Shown: positions 1 to 6,876, counted from the first letter of the stretch. The stretch is 7,461 nt of DNA from Syntrophobacterales bacterium (GCA_030613915.1 JAUWKY010000106.1:1-7461), one strand, 5' to 3'. Notes: generated by a model from the sequence alone, not told the origin. Program-made: numbers and translations.

Positions 1-2
1 AC

Positions 3-3000
3 ATGATTTCCATCACCATGGAATACCCTGGTGCCTCGCCGGCTGAGGTGGAGGAGGCCATCGTCCGGAGGATTGAAGAAAAAGTGGCAGGGTTGGCCGG
101 CATCAAGCGCATTGATTCAGTAGCCAGGGAATCGTTCGCGACGGTGACCATAGAGGTCATGAACGATTGGGATTTGCAGGAACTCCTGGATGAAGTGAAG
201 GCAGAGGTCGACCGGATCACCACCTTCCCCAACGAGGCTGAAGAGCCTGTTGTGCGGGAATTGACTCGGCGACGCCAGGTCCTCAATGTCACCGTCTTTG
301 GCGACGCACCCGAGTCAACCATCAAGCACCTAACGGAGAGAATAAAAGACGACATAACCAATTTGCCTGGCATTACCCTGGCCGAACTCGCAGGTCTCCG
401 CAAGGGAGAAATTCATATCGAAATCTCCGAGGAAACTCTCCGTCGTTACGGTCTCACCTTGGGCAAGGTTGCCGAGGCGGTTCGAAGGGCCAGCCTGGAT
501 CTGCCGGCGGGTAGCATCAAGACGGCAGGAGGCGAAATCCTGGTCAGGACCAAAGGGCGCCGCTACTTCGCTGGGGAGTACGGGGATATAGCTGTAATTA
601 CCAAACCTGATGGCAGCAAGGTCACTCTGGGACAGATCGCCAAGCTCAAAGATGGCTTCGAGGATGTGGATCTTTTTACCAGATTTCAGGGCAAACGAGC
701 CGGCCTTATCGAAGTCTACAGGGTTGCCGATCAGAACGCCCTGGAGGTTGCCGCTACGGTCAAACAGTATATCGAGGAGGTAAGGCCAAGCCTGCCGGAA
801 GGGGTGGACGTTAGTATCTATCGGGACAGGTCGATAATATTGAAAAGCCGAATCCGGCTGTTGCTGAAAAATATGGCCCTCGGCCTGATCCTGGTGAGTA
901 TCCTGCTGGGAATGTTTCTGAATGCGCGCCTTGCCTTTTGGGTGACTCTCGGAATACCGATATCCTTTATGGCTGGACTGATGCTCTTGCCCACCTTTGG
1001 CGTGTCCATCAACATGATCTCCCTGTTCGCCTTCATCATGGTTCTGGGTATCGTGGTGGATGACGCCATAATCGTGGGTGAGAATATTTTTCGGAGACAG
1101 GAGGAGGGGCTCGAACCTCTGGAAGGAGCTGTTGAGGGGACCCTGGAGGTAGGGCGGCCGGTGGTTTTTGCAGTCCTGACCACGGTGGCGGCCTTTTATC
1201 CGCTACTTCTGGGAAGCGGCGTCATGGGAAAGATCATGCGCAACATTCCCACTGTAGTAATTCTGGTGCTTCTGGGCTCTCTGGTGGAATGTTTGCTGAT
1301 TCTTCCGGCCCACCTGGCGGCATCCAAACACCGAACAAAGCGAAGCATGGAGGAAAAGCGTACGGCCCGCTGGCTGAAATGGTTCATCAGGCGGCCTTAT
1401 GCCTGGGCAGTAGATTTTTGTGTGCGCTGGCGTTATGCCACGGTTGCACTGGGTATCGCCATATTGTTGGTGACTGTGGGAATATGGCAGGCAGGCTGGA
1501 TTAAATTCACCTTATTTCCAAAAGTTGAAAGTAACTTTTTGAAGTGTAGTTTGACCATGCCGGCAGGCAGTCCGGTGGAGCGTACAGCAGAAATCGCCAG
1601 TTATCTGGAGCAGGCTGGCAAAGAAGCCTTGGCCGAAGCGGACAAGAAACGGCCTCAAGATGCACCCCCGCTCTTGAAAGGTATCATCACCAGAGTAGGG
1701 AGGCACGGCAGAGGGCACGGCCCTATGGCCAGTGGACCACAGTCGGGAGGACATCTGGCCCAGATCACAATCGAGCTCTTGGAAAGTGAGAACAGGGATG
1801 TGACCGCAACGAAACTGGGCAACTTGTGGCGCCAGAAAGTGGGAATCGTCCCGGATGCCGAGGCCATCACTTATCAGAGTGTACTCTTCAGCGCCGGCAA
1901 TGCTGTTGAGGTTCATATGTCGCTGGACGATCACGACTTGCTGGTGGCGGCCGCCGAGGAACTGCAAGAGGAGCTTAAAACCTATCCCGGAGTATTCGAT
2001 GTAAGTGACAGCTTCCTACCGGGCAAAGACGAAATGCAGCTCAAACTGAAACTCACTGCCCGCAGTTTAGGTTTGACCTTAGATGATCTGGCCAAGCAGG
2101 TCCGGCATGCTTTCTACGGGGCCGAGGCCCTCCGCTTGCAGCGTGATCAGGATGAGGTCAAGGTTATGGTAAGGTACCCGGAGTCCAAGCGCAAGTCATT
2201 GGGTTCTGTTGAGAAGATGTACATCCGGACGCCGGACGGCTACGAGGTTCCGTTCAACCAGGTGGCTGAAGTGAAGATAGAGGAGGGCTACGCCTCCATC
2301 GAACGAGCTCAGCGTTTCCGGGTAATAAAGGTGACCGGGGACGTGGATGAGACTATCACCAACGCCAATGAGGTGCGTGTTGATCTGGAAAGCCGGGTCA
2401 TGCCAAAACTGAAACAAACTTATCCAGGCTTGCGATACTCCATGGAAGGGGAAGGAAAGGAACAGAAGGAGTCCCTGGACGATGTTGGCAGTGGTCTTGT
2501 CATTGCGCTTTTTCTCATCTACGCTCTGCTGGCCATTCCCTTCAAGTCCTTCTCTCAGCCCCTTGTGGTCATGTCGGCCATTCCTTTCGGCATAGTGGGT
2601 GCTGTGTTCGGACACTTGCTAATGGGTCTTAATCTGAGCCTTTTGAGCTTGTTCGGCATCGTCGGTCTGACTGGCGTGGTGGTCAATGACTCCCTGGTGC
2701 TGGTAGATGCCACCAATCGAATCCGCAGGCAGGGAGCCAGTGTACATGACGCCATTACTCAGGGTGGGGCACTGCGGTTCAGGGCCGTCATTCTAACTTC
2801 TTTAACCACTTTTGCCGGCTTAACGCCAATGATTTTGGAACGCAGCCTCCAGGCTCAATTTCTCATACCCATGGCCGTGAGCCTTGGATTCGGTGTACTT
2901 TTTGCCACCTTCATCACCCTGCTCTTGGTCCCCTGCGGCTATGTGATTCTGGATGATTTCCACAATCTGTGGGAGAATTTGAAGGGTAAATTCACCTCTG

Positions 3001-3014
3001 GCGCTACCATATGA
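3..3014 (+). CDS. RND family efflux permease (HAE1/AcrB-like), 5'-truncated by window edge
   Basis: This is the inner-membrane proton-driven pump subunit of a tripartite RND efflux system. It would work with a periplasmic adaptor and an outer-membrane channel, neither of which is in the window. The visible 1003 residues start inside the first porter domain: the early YPGASPAEVEE motif normally lies about 45-50 residues in, so TM1 is off the left edge and the first Met is probably internal. TM2 begins near residue 291. The proton-relay motif GIVVDDAIIVGEN carries Asp353 and Asp354, matching AcrB Asp407/408. A Gly/His-rich loop at about 566-584 occupies the switch-loop position of the second porter half. 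The C-terminal membrane block at about 800-985 includes GVVVNDSLVLVD, where Asn895 replaces the AcrB Lys940 equivalent, and an Arg near 927 sits close to AcrB Arg971. The reading frame is intact to TGA at 3012. The family is certain; the substrate cannot be read from the sequence. Confidence 0.96.
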   Translation: MISITMEYPGASPAEVEEAIVRRIEEKVAGLAGIKRIDSVARESFATVTIEVMNDWDLQELLDEVKAEVDRITTFPNEAEEPVVRELTRRRQVLNVTVFGDAPESTIKHLTERIKDDITNLPGITLAELAGLRKGEIHIEISEETLRRYGLTLGKVAEAVRRASLDLPAGSIKTAGGEILVRTKGRRYFAGEYGDIAVITKPDGSKVTLGQIAKLKDGFEDVDLFTRFQGKRAGLIEVYRVADQNALEVAATVKQYIEEVRPSLPEGVDVSIYRDRSIILKSRIRLLLKNMALGLILVSILLGMFLNARLAFWVTLGIPISFMAGLMLLPTFGVSINMISLFAFIMVLGIVVDDAIIVGENIFRRQEEGLEPLEGAVEGTLEVGRPVVFAVLTTVAAFYPLLLGSGVMGKIMRNIPTVVILVLLGSLVECLLILPAHLAASKHRTKRSMEEKRTARWLKWFIRRPYAWAVDFCVRWRYATVALGIAILLVTVGIWQAGWIKFTLFPKVESNFLKCSLTMPAGSPVERTAEIASYLEQAGKEALAEADKKRPQDAPPLLKGIITRVGRHGRGHGPMASGPQSGGHLAQITIELLESENRDVTATKLGNLWRQKVGIVPDAEAITYQSVLFSAGNAVEVHMSLDDHDLLVAAAEELQEELKTYPGVFDVSDSFLPGKDEMQLKLKLTARSLGLTLDDLAKQVRHAFYGAEALRLQRDQDEVKVMVRYPESKRKSLGSVEKMYIRTPDGYEVPFNQVAEVKIEEGYASIERAQRFRVIKVTGDVDETITNANEVRVDLESRVMPKLKQTYPGLRYSMEGEGKEQKESLDDVGSGLVIALFLIYALLAIPFKSFSQPLVVMSAIPFGIVGAVFGHLLMGLNLSLLSLFGIVGLTGVVVNDSLVLVDATNRIRRQGASVHDAITQGGALRFRAVILTSLTTFAGLTPMILERSLQAQFLIPMAVSLGFGVLFATFITLLLVPCGYVILDDFHNLWENLKGKFTSGATI

Positions 3015-3054
3015 ATCTGTGGACCTCTCGCCCGCTCCCTCTTCGGCAGGCTCA

Positions 3055-3070
3055 GGGCTCGCTAGAGCCC
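3055..3070 (+). terminator. GC-rich hairpin 40 bp after the RND stop
   Basis: GGGCTC and GAGCCC form a perfect 6-bp stem around the 4-base loop GCTA. It lies shortly after the pump gene, where a terminator would be expected, but no T-run follows, so it is at most a weak or Rho-assisted terminator or a 3'-end stabiliser. Just before it, CTTCGGCAGGCTCAGGG resembles a short sequence that I recall as repeated between genes in many environmental bacteria. Confidence 0.3.
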
Positions 3071-3097
3071 ACAGAGAACGCAGAGAAAACTGTGAAG
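3071..3097 (+). repeat. Period-9 CAGAG repeat after the RND gene (copy A)
   Basis: The units ACAGAGAAC, GCAGAGAAA and the degenerate ACTGTGAAG follow one another with a 9-base period. The same pattern in gene-sense orientation occurs at the 3' ends of the hydrolase (3640-3666) and the M55 gene (4821-4847). It lies 57 bases past the RND stop codon. No function is known to me. Confidence 0.55.
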
Positions 3098-3108
3098 GTG
3101 AAAGTGTT

Positions 3109-3245
3109 GGGATCGTTTATCGGCACCCGCAAAGCGGGCGGTCCCGACGCTACAGCGTCGGGACACGTGGGGAGACCTTGATGTCCAGAACAAGCAAGCT
3201 CATTCCGGACATCCAGCCCTCCCCACTTTGCCTATAAGCGCTCCC
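3109..3245. repeat. Palindromic structured element, copy 1 (MITE/REP-like)
   Basis: The ends form an imperfect inverted repeat: GGGATCGTTTATCGGCA at 3109-3125 matches the reverse complement of 3229-3245 at 14 of 17 positions. Inside, in order, are a small hairpin (CCCGC, AAA, GCGGG; 3126-3138), a perfect 10-bp hairpin (GTCCCGACGC, loop TACA; 3141-3164), and a long stem with GTGGGGAG at 3167-3174 pairing with CTCCCCAC at 3219-3226 and ATGTCC at 3181-3186 pairing with GGACAT at 3207-3212. The same order recurs in the element at 3467-3599. There is no coding capacity. It could be a non-autonomous mobile element, a REP-type repeat or a structured RNA; the sequence alone does not decide. Confidence 0.6.
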
Positions 3246-3466
3246 TTCTCTCTATAAGTACCTCGACCTTCATCCAACTTAATGTGCGAGACCTCAGAGT
3301 TTATTTGAGCCCTCTGAGCGATAGATCAATAGTGTAATTATCTAGTCGGCTACCTTCGGGGCAATAATTGTTCTGGTAATCCAGTCTTTGAGGAAAGTTC
3401 CGACCGTCCCCTGTGGTCTCTAAAATCCTCGGTGAGCTCCCCAAAAAACTATTATGGTGTGCGCTC
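3246..3466. other. Spacer between the two structured elements, no gene seen
   Basis: This stretch of about 220 bp has no credible reading frame. It contains a weak 7-bp inverted repeat (CTCAGAG at 3293-3299 with CTCTGAG at 3312-3318) without a T-run, and small possible stems (GTCGG at 3345-3349 with CCGAC at 3400-3404; CTGG and CCAG around 3373-3384). Nothing here supports a defined function. Confidence 0.4.
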
Positions 3467-3599
3467 GGATCGCTCAAAATACCCTGCGCAGCAGGGGCTC
3501 CCGATGCGTATGCATCGGGAGATGTGGGAAGCCCTTGTGGGAGGGATAAGCTTGTTTATCGGTACCACAAGGGCTTCCCACTAAGATTTTTAGAGATCC
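3467..3599. repeat. Palindromic structured element, copy 2 (MITE/REP-like)
   Basis: The ends GGATCGCTCAAAAT (3467-3480) and the reverse complement of 3586-3599 match at 12 of 14 positions. Inside are a hairpin (CCCTGC, GCA, GCAGGG; 3482-3496), a perfect 10-bp hairpin (CTCCCGATGC, loop GTAT; 3498-3521), and a perfect 17-bp stem with GTGGGAAGCCCTTGTGG at 3524-3540 pairing with 3565-3581. GATAA/TTATC can pair within its loop. The order, spacing and total length (133 versus 137 bp) match copy 1, yet stem bases differ in a pairing-preserving way. A five-T run at 3587-3591 shortly after the long stem means it could also act as a + strand terminator. Confidence 0.62.
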
Positions 3600-3639
3600 T
3601 TCCGTACTAGCTGTTTTCTATTCTTGTTATTGAGAGTTA

Positions 3640-3666
3640 TACCTCTGAGACCTCTGCGAACTCTGT
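3640..3666 (-). repeat. Period-9 CAGAG repeat after the hydrolase gene (copy B)
   Basis: Read on the - strand, the units ACAGAGTTC, GCAGAGGTC and TCAGAGGTA repeat with a 9-base period. It lies 47 bases past the hydrolase stop and has the same sense orientation relative to its gene as copies A and C. Confidence 0.55.
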
Positions 3667-3713
3667 GAGAGATAGAAACATCAAGGCGGGCAACCGTCTT
3701 TAGGTAGCGCCTA

Positions 3714-4562
3714 CTATCTCCTTGGGTATCTTCTATCGAAACCACGCCCTTTGGAAGCCTTTCTCTTCAATCTTTTCAGCATTTCTACAAAGCCGCTAAT
3801 AGTCTTGAAGTAGGCCTCTCCACAGCGCAGCAAGATGTCATTGTGGCCGCAGCCAGGGGCGAGCAACAGCTGCTTTCTCATGGTACCCGAATTTGCCAGT
3901 AAAATATCCGCATCCTTGGGGGGAATAATGTCATCATTCTGGCCGTGGATAATAAGAGTGGGCTTGCCGATGTCCCTTATTTTGCCAAAGTTGGCAAAAC
4001 CGTCTGCCTCCGAAATTCCAAGGGTTTCAGTTGCTACCCCTAGACGATCGAGAAGCGGTACTGTTCTGGCAAAGCCGCTATCAAGAATCAGTCCGTCGAT
4101 TTCATTTTGATAGGAGGAACAGATTTCCAAAGCGGGTACGCTTCCAAGGGATCTTCCCATAATAATAATGAGCCCGGTTCGACCCTGGCCCTCGAGCCAA
4201 CGGCACACCTCTCTGAAGGCGGTGTGTGCGTCAGACAGCAAGTTGCTGGCGGTGGGTAATCCAGTGCTCTGTCCGTAACCCCGGTAATCCACCACTAGAA
4301 AACTGATTCCGTGGTTGTTGTATACCGGCGCGATGGCGTCATAGTCGCTTGCGATCTCCCCATTGCCGTGAAAAAAGAGAATGTGTGGCTCTTCGGGGTC
4401 AGCAGGGAAGAAGCGTGCGCCAAGCTGCACCCCTTTCTCAACAGGTATGAAGAAGTCAACGGCATCCTGGGGCGCAGCTTGTACGTGATCCTTCCTAGGG
4501 TGAAACAAGTACTTCAGTACCTCTGGCTGATCCAGCGACGATACATCGCAACTCGATATCAT
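3714..4562 (-). CDS. Alpha/beta hydrolase, serine aminopeptidase S33/BEM46-like
   Basis: A 282-residue single-domain alpha/beta hydrolase, probably an esterase or peptidase-like enzyme of unknown substrate, with no signal peptide or membrane anchor evident. HGNGE (65-69) is the oxyanion-hole strand turn, DYRGYGQSTG (92-101) the typical following loop, and GRSLGS (136-141) the nucleophile elbow with Ser138. HGQNDDIIP carries the acid, most likely Asp210, and GCGHND carries the catalytic His240, so the triad is complete. The C-terminus is basic. The frame is open up to a GTG at 4598, but that codon lies in the end of a mobile-like element and has no ribosome binding site. The ATG at 4562 has AAAGGA 9 bases upstream; a GTG at 4565 (6-base spacing) is an alternative. 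The gene stands alone, converging with the RND gene and 239 bp from the M55 gene. Confidence 0.9.
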   Translation of the reverse strand: MISSCDVSSLDQPEVLKYLFHPRKDHVQAAPQDAVDFFIPVEKGVQLGARFFPADPEEPHILFFHGNGEIASDYDAIAPVYNNHGISFLVVDYRGYGQSTGLPTASNLLSDAHTAFREVCRWLEGQGRTGLIIIMGRSLGSVPALEICSSYQNEIDGLILDSGFARTVPLLDRLGVATETLGISEADGFANFGKIRDIGKPTLIIHGQNDDIIPPKDADILLANSGTMRKQLLLAPGCGHNDILLRCGEAYFKTISGFVEMLKRLKRKASKGRGFDRRYPRR

Positions 4563-4571
4563 CACAATTAA

Positions 4572-4581
4572 TCCTTTCCCC
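4572..4581 (-). promoter_or_regulatory. Ribosome binding site that decides the hydrolase start
   Basis: On the - strand GGGGAAAGGA ends 9 bases before the ATG at 4562, or 6 before the GTG at 4565. It is the only purine-rich Shine-Dalgarno-like site near the open frame and argues against the longer GTG start at 4598. Confidence 0.6.
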
Positions 4582-4589
4582 TCTAGAGA

Positions 4590-4733
4590 CTGTGCCACAA
4601 GTCGTCCAAACCGTCATTCCGGACGAGATCCGGAATCCAGCGCGATTTGTATATAGTCCAATTCTTTCTGGATCCCGGCTCGCGTCCGCCGCAGGCGAGG
4701 CGGACTTGGCCGGGATGACAAATTGTGGTACAG
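4590..4733. mobile_element. MITE-like palindromic element upstream of the hydrolase
   Basis: The outer ends CTGTGCCACAA (4590-4600) and TTGTGGTACAG (4723-4733) are inverted repeats matching at 10 of 11 positions. Inside, GTCAT at 4613 mirrors ATGAC ending at 4719. The left half folds through ATTCCGGA/TCCGGAAT (4616-4636). The right half has ATCCCGGC pairing with GCCGGGAT (4672-4679 with 4709-4716) and a nested GTCCGCC/GGCGGAC stem (4684-4705). The core resembles the GTCATTCC...GGAATCCAG repeats found scattered in many bacterial genomes. CCCCTC occurs on both sides (4578-4583 and 4734-4739) and may be a target duplication, although six bases separate the left copy from the inverted repeat. There is no transposase, so it would be non-autonomous. 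Confidence 0.65.
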
Positions 4734-4773
4734 CCCCTCAAGTGAAGAGGAGATTTTCTTTTGAGGAATTAAG

Positions 4774-4797
4774 TGCATAGGCGTATATCTCTATGCA
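4774..4797 (-). terminator. Stem-loop just after the M55 stop codon
   Basis: TGCATAG (4774-4780) and CTATGCA (4791-4797) form a perfect 7-bp stem with a 10-base loop, starting 4 bases past the M55 stop on the - strand. No T-run follows on that strand, so a terminator role is only suggested by position. Confidence 0.3.
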
Positions 4798-4801
4798 GTT
4801 A

Positions 4802-5758
4802 TTACCCGTTGTCTATTCCAATTTTCTGCGTTCTCCGCGTACTCTGCGGTAAATATTTGTCTTTCTTGAGCCGTCGACGTGCCCATGCCAGGCCGAGCCG
4901 GCCAGTTAGGTTATACAAAAATAGCCCGAATGGAAGAATCCTCTCCGTTAGAGGTGTGAGATAGCAGAGCCTGATGAGATCTCTGTAGAGTTCATGGATG
5001 TCGGCAGCCTCAATGAAGATTCGAGCACCTGCTTGGTCAAAGCCCCACCTTCGAGAAAGTTTTTGAGCTGCGCTTTCGCCACCCCGCAGGGTTACTTCTG
5101 CCTTAAAGGGACCGGACACCGTATATGGCTCCGTGGCTACGTTGTTGAGGGAATCCAGCGCAGCGCTCACGAGGCCGGACCGCCATGAATCGGCAACAAA
5201 CAGTTCAGGCCCGGCGGACTTGTCAATTGGATAGGAATTTATTTTCCTGATTGCAGCTCTGGCCTGCGCACAGGCAGTGGGGCAGCCCGAGAAGAAGATG
5301 GGTCTCACTCCATAAGGCGCCAGCGATGCAGAAAAAAGCTCTACTTCAGCCAGCGGTTTTCTATTCACCTCCAGCCAGATTATGCGTGAGGTAAGGGTAT
5401 GAGCCATGAACCCCTCAGTTCCCGAAGCAGCATGCATGCCCAGAAACATGACAGCTTGCGCATCGCCAGGATGCCCTAAGCCAGGCACTGGACCGCGCTT
5501 GTAGCCCAAGACAACCTGAGCTCGCGGATCGATCAGTTCCGGGAGAAGATTGTAGCCTGTTCGGTGAAAGTCCTTTACTGTGACGTGCTTAACCCCCGCA
5601 TCAAATAGGGCCCTGACCACAGCGCTTACATCCAGGGTCATCTCTAAACAGGCACGACTCCACTCATGAGTCATAAAAGATGATGCCCTATAGTCCCAGC
5701 AGCCAGAACTTCCCTCGATGTCGGCAATTATGAGGACATTCTCGAACCGGGTGGCCAT
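4802..5758 (-). CDS. M55 family metallopeptidase (DppA-like D-aminopeptidase)
   Basis: A 318-residue protein of the zinc-dependent M55 family; the characterised member, Bacillus DppA, removes N-terminal D-amino acids from short peptides. All DppA metal and catalytic positions are present with the same spacing, offset by five residues: Asp13 and Glu15 in ADIEG, His65 in VKDFH, His109 in FLGMHAASGT, His120 in AHTLTS (nucleophile or acid position), and Glu138. No signal peptide is visible, so a cytoplasmic role is likely. The start ATG at 5758 has AGGGA six bases upstream. No peptide transporter is adjacent, unlike the Bacillus dpp operon. The last 18 or so residues (from KYLPQSTRRTQK) are encoded by an intergenic-type 9-base repeat and are probably a late addition after the native end. 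The family assignment is firm; the substrate is inferred. Confidence 0.93.
   Translation of the reverse strand: MATRFENVLIIADIEGSSGCWDYRASSFMTHEWSRACLEMTLDVSAVVRALFDAGVKHVTVKDFHRTGYNLLPELIDPRAQVVLGYKRGPVPGLGHPGDAQAVMFLGMHAASGTEGFMAHTLTSRIIWLEVNRKPLAEVELFSASLAPYGVRPIFFSGCPTACAQARAAIRKINSYPIDKSAGPELFVADSWRSGLVSAALDSLNNVATEPYTVSGPFKAEVTLRGGESAAQKLSRRWGFDQAGARIFIEAADIHELYRDLIRLCYLTPLTERILPFGLFLYNLTGRLGLAWARRRLKKDKYLPQSTRRTQKIGIDNG
4821..4849 (-). repeat. Period-9 CAGAG repeat inside the M55 3' end (copy C)
   Basis: Read on the - strand, the units GCAGAGTAC, GCGGAGAAC and GCAGAAAAT repeat every 9 bases. Here the repeat lies within the reading frame, and because its period is three codons it encodes PQS, TRR, TQK. 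It is the in-frame relative of the copies found just outside the RND and hydrolase genes. Confidence 0.6.
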
Positions 5759-5764
5759 AGTTTG

Positions 5765-5769
5765 TCCCT
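5765..5769 (-). promoter_or_regulatory. Ribosome binding site of the M55 gene
   Basis: AGGGA on the - strand lies six bases before the ATG at 5758 and supports that start. Confidence 0.45.
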
Positions 5770-5804
5770 AGAGGGCAAATTCGTAGCGCCCTGCTAACAA
5801 ATGG

Positions 5805-5820
5805 GCATAGAGCATAGAGC
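5805..5820 (+). repeat. Short GCATAGA tandem repeat
   Basis: GCATAGA occurs twice in direct succession, followed by GC (2.3 units, period 7), in the gap between the oxidoreductase and the M55 gene. It is a further short heptad repeat near the one at 5871-5912. Confidence 0.4.
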
Positions 5821-5870
5821 TAGACTATTTCTAAATTGTCCTTCGGGCTGTGCCTAGTTTCCAAATTCAA

Positions 5871-5912
5871 TTGTGACTTCTGTCCTCTGCCTTCTGACCT
5901 CTGACTTCTATC
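5871..5912 (-). repeat. Period-7 repeat after the oxidoreductase gene (copy D)
   Basis: Six consecutive 7-base units follow each other: read on the - strand, GATAGAA, GTCAGAG, GTCAGAA, GGCAGAG, GACAGAA and GTCACAA. It starts 17 bases past the oxidoreductase stop. Its CAGAG core and gene-sense orientation resemble copies A to C, but the period is 7 instead of 9. Confidence 0.6.
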
Positions 5913-5928
5913 TTTTTAGTGCCTCGTT

Positions 5929-6876
5929 TTATAGAACCAGAACCATCTTGCCCCTGGTACGACCAGATTCACTGAGTTCATGGGCTTTTTGGGCTTCTTC
6001 TAGGCCAAAAGGAAAAACCTGCGAGAGGTGAGTCCTGAGACGTCCCTGCTCCACCATTTGGGCTAACTCTGCTAACTGAGAACTGTTGGGGGCAACAAAG
6101 ACAAAATCAGAGTGAATGTCAGCTCTGTCCAGACCAGCAGGATCATCCACGATTGATATAAGTCGACCCCCTTTTTTGACGATATCAGTACTTTTTTGGA
6201 GAACTTCTCCGCCCACACAATCAAAAACTACGTCCACGCCATCTGGGTACTCTGAGCGTACTGCTTCGCGGAAATCTACCTGCGGGTAATCAACAACCCT
6301 ATCGCCCCCTAAGTCTTGGACATATTCGCTGCTGTGCCCACTCGCCGTACCCCATACAGTAGCCCCACGATCTTTTGCTAATTGTACTCCAAAACCTCCC
6401 ACTCCTCCGGCTGCAGCATGGATCAAAACGGTTTCTCCCGGCTGTAGTTTTGCCGCGTCAAACAGTGATTGGTAAGCCGTGAGAGCGGCAAGGGGAATAG
6501 ATGCAGCTTCTTCAAAGGAAGTATTCTTCGGCTTTATCGCAGCATGTTCTTCTTCCAGCACAATGTATTCTGAGTATGCACCGCCATGGACTAGGGGTTT
6601 GCGGCAGTATGCAAAAATCTCATCTCCCTCTGTAAAGCGTGTCACTTCTCCGCCAGCCTGTTCCACAATTCCCGCCGCGTCCCAACCCAGGATAATAGGG
6701 AACTGGTATGGAAAAAGATCTTTGATATATCCTTCCCTAATCTTCCAGGCTACCGGGTTGACTCCGGCTGCTTTCACCTTAACAAGAATTTCCCCTGGTT
6801 TGATCTCAGGCACGGGTAGATCCATGAATTGCAGTTTATCTCGCCCGCCAAACTCATTTATAGCTATGGCTTTCAT
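5929..6876 (-). CDS. NADP-dependent MDR oxidoreductase (quinone oxidoreductase-like, zinc-free)
   Basis: A 315-residue medium-chain dehydrogenase/reductase of the quinone oxidoreductase branch, expected to reduce quinones or other activated double bonds with NAD(P)H in the cytoplasm. The N-terminal GroES-like domain covers about 1-120 and carries AAGVNPVAWKIREG (36-49) and GWDAAGIV (64-71), typical of the zinc-independent type; the zinc-ligand cysteines of alcohol dehydrogenases are absent. The Rossmann fold begins with AAAGGVGGFGVQLAK (154-168), the nucleotide-binding glycine motif. The C-terminal GRTRGKMVLVL is the usual family ending, and the length is normal. The ATG at 6876 is preceded by AAGGAG at 8-base spacing. 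The gene is divergent from the HATPase gene and 170 bp ahead of the M55 gene. The exact substrate cannot be told. Confidence 0.94.
   Translation of the reverse strand: MKAIAINEFGGRDKLQFMDLPVPEIKPGEILVKVKAAGVNPVAWKIREGYIKDLFPYQFPIILGWDAAGIVEQAGGEVTRFTEGDEIFAYCRKPLVHGGAYSEYIVLEEEHAAIKPKNTSFEEAASIPLAALTAYQSLFDAAKLQPGETVLIHAAAGGVGGFGVQLAKDRGATVWGTASGHSSEYVQDLGGDRVVDYPQVDFREAVRSEYPDGVDVVFDCVGGEVLQKSTDIVKKGGRLISIVDDPAGLDRADIHSDFVFVAPNSSQLAELAQMVEQGRLRTHLSQVFPFGLEEAQKAHELSESGRTRGKMVLVL

Noticed and set aside
1512..1967. 151-codon - strand frame within the RND gene
   Set aside because: It is antisense to a clearly conserved RND coding region and has no recognisable domain; a shadow frame.
3019..3237. 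72-codon + strand frame after the RND gene
   Set aside because: It runs through the CAGAG repeat and the palindromic element; its composition is explained by those repeats, and it has no ribosome binding site or domain.
3389..3406. GAGGAAAGTTCCGACC resembles the conserved CR-I region of RNase P RNA
   Set aside because: There is a one-base insertion and the matching 3' conserved region (ACAGAA and the pairing partner) is absent downstream; the flanking sequence does not fold like rnpB. Probably chance.
3109..3599. CRISPR-like array from repeated palindromes
   Set aside because: There are only two diverged copies of more than 130 bp, with no short identical repeats, no regular spacers and no cas genes.
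3413..3610. 65-codon + strand frame in the convergent gap
   Set aside because: It is coincident with structured element copy 2, whose palindromes leave the frame open by chance.
3714..5758. Hydrolase and M55 genes as a peptide-degrading operon
   Set aside because: A 239-bp gap with a mobile-like element and a hairpin separates them; shared strand alone is not enough to claim a functional unit.
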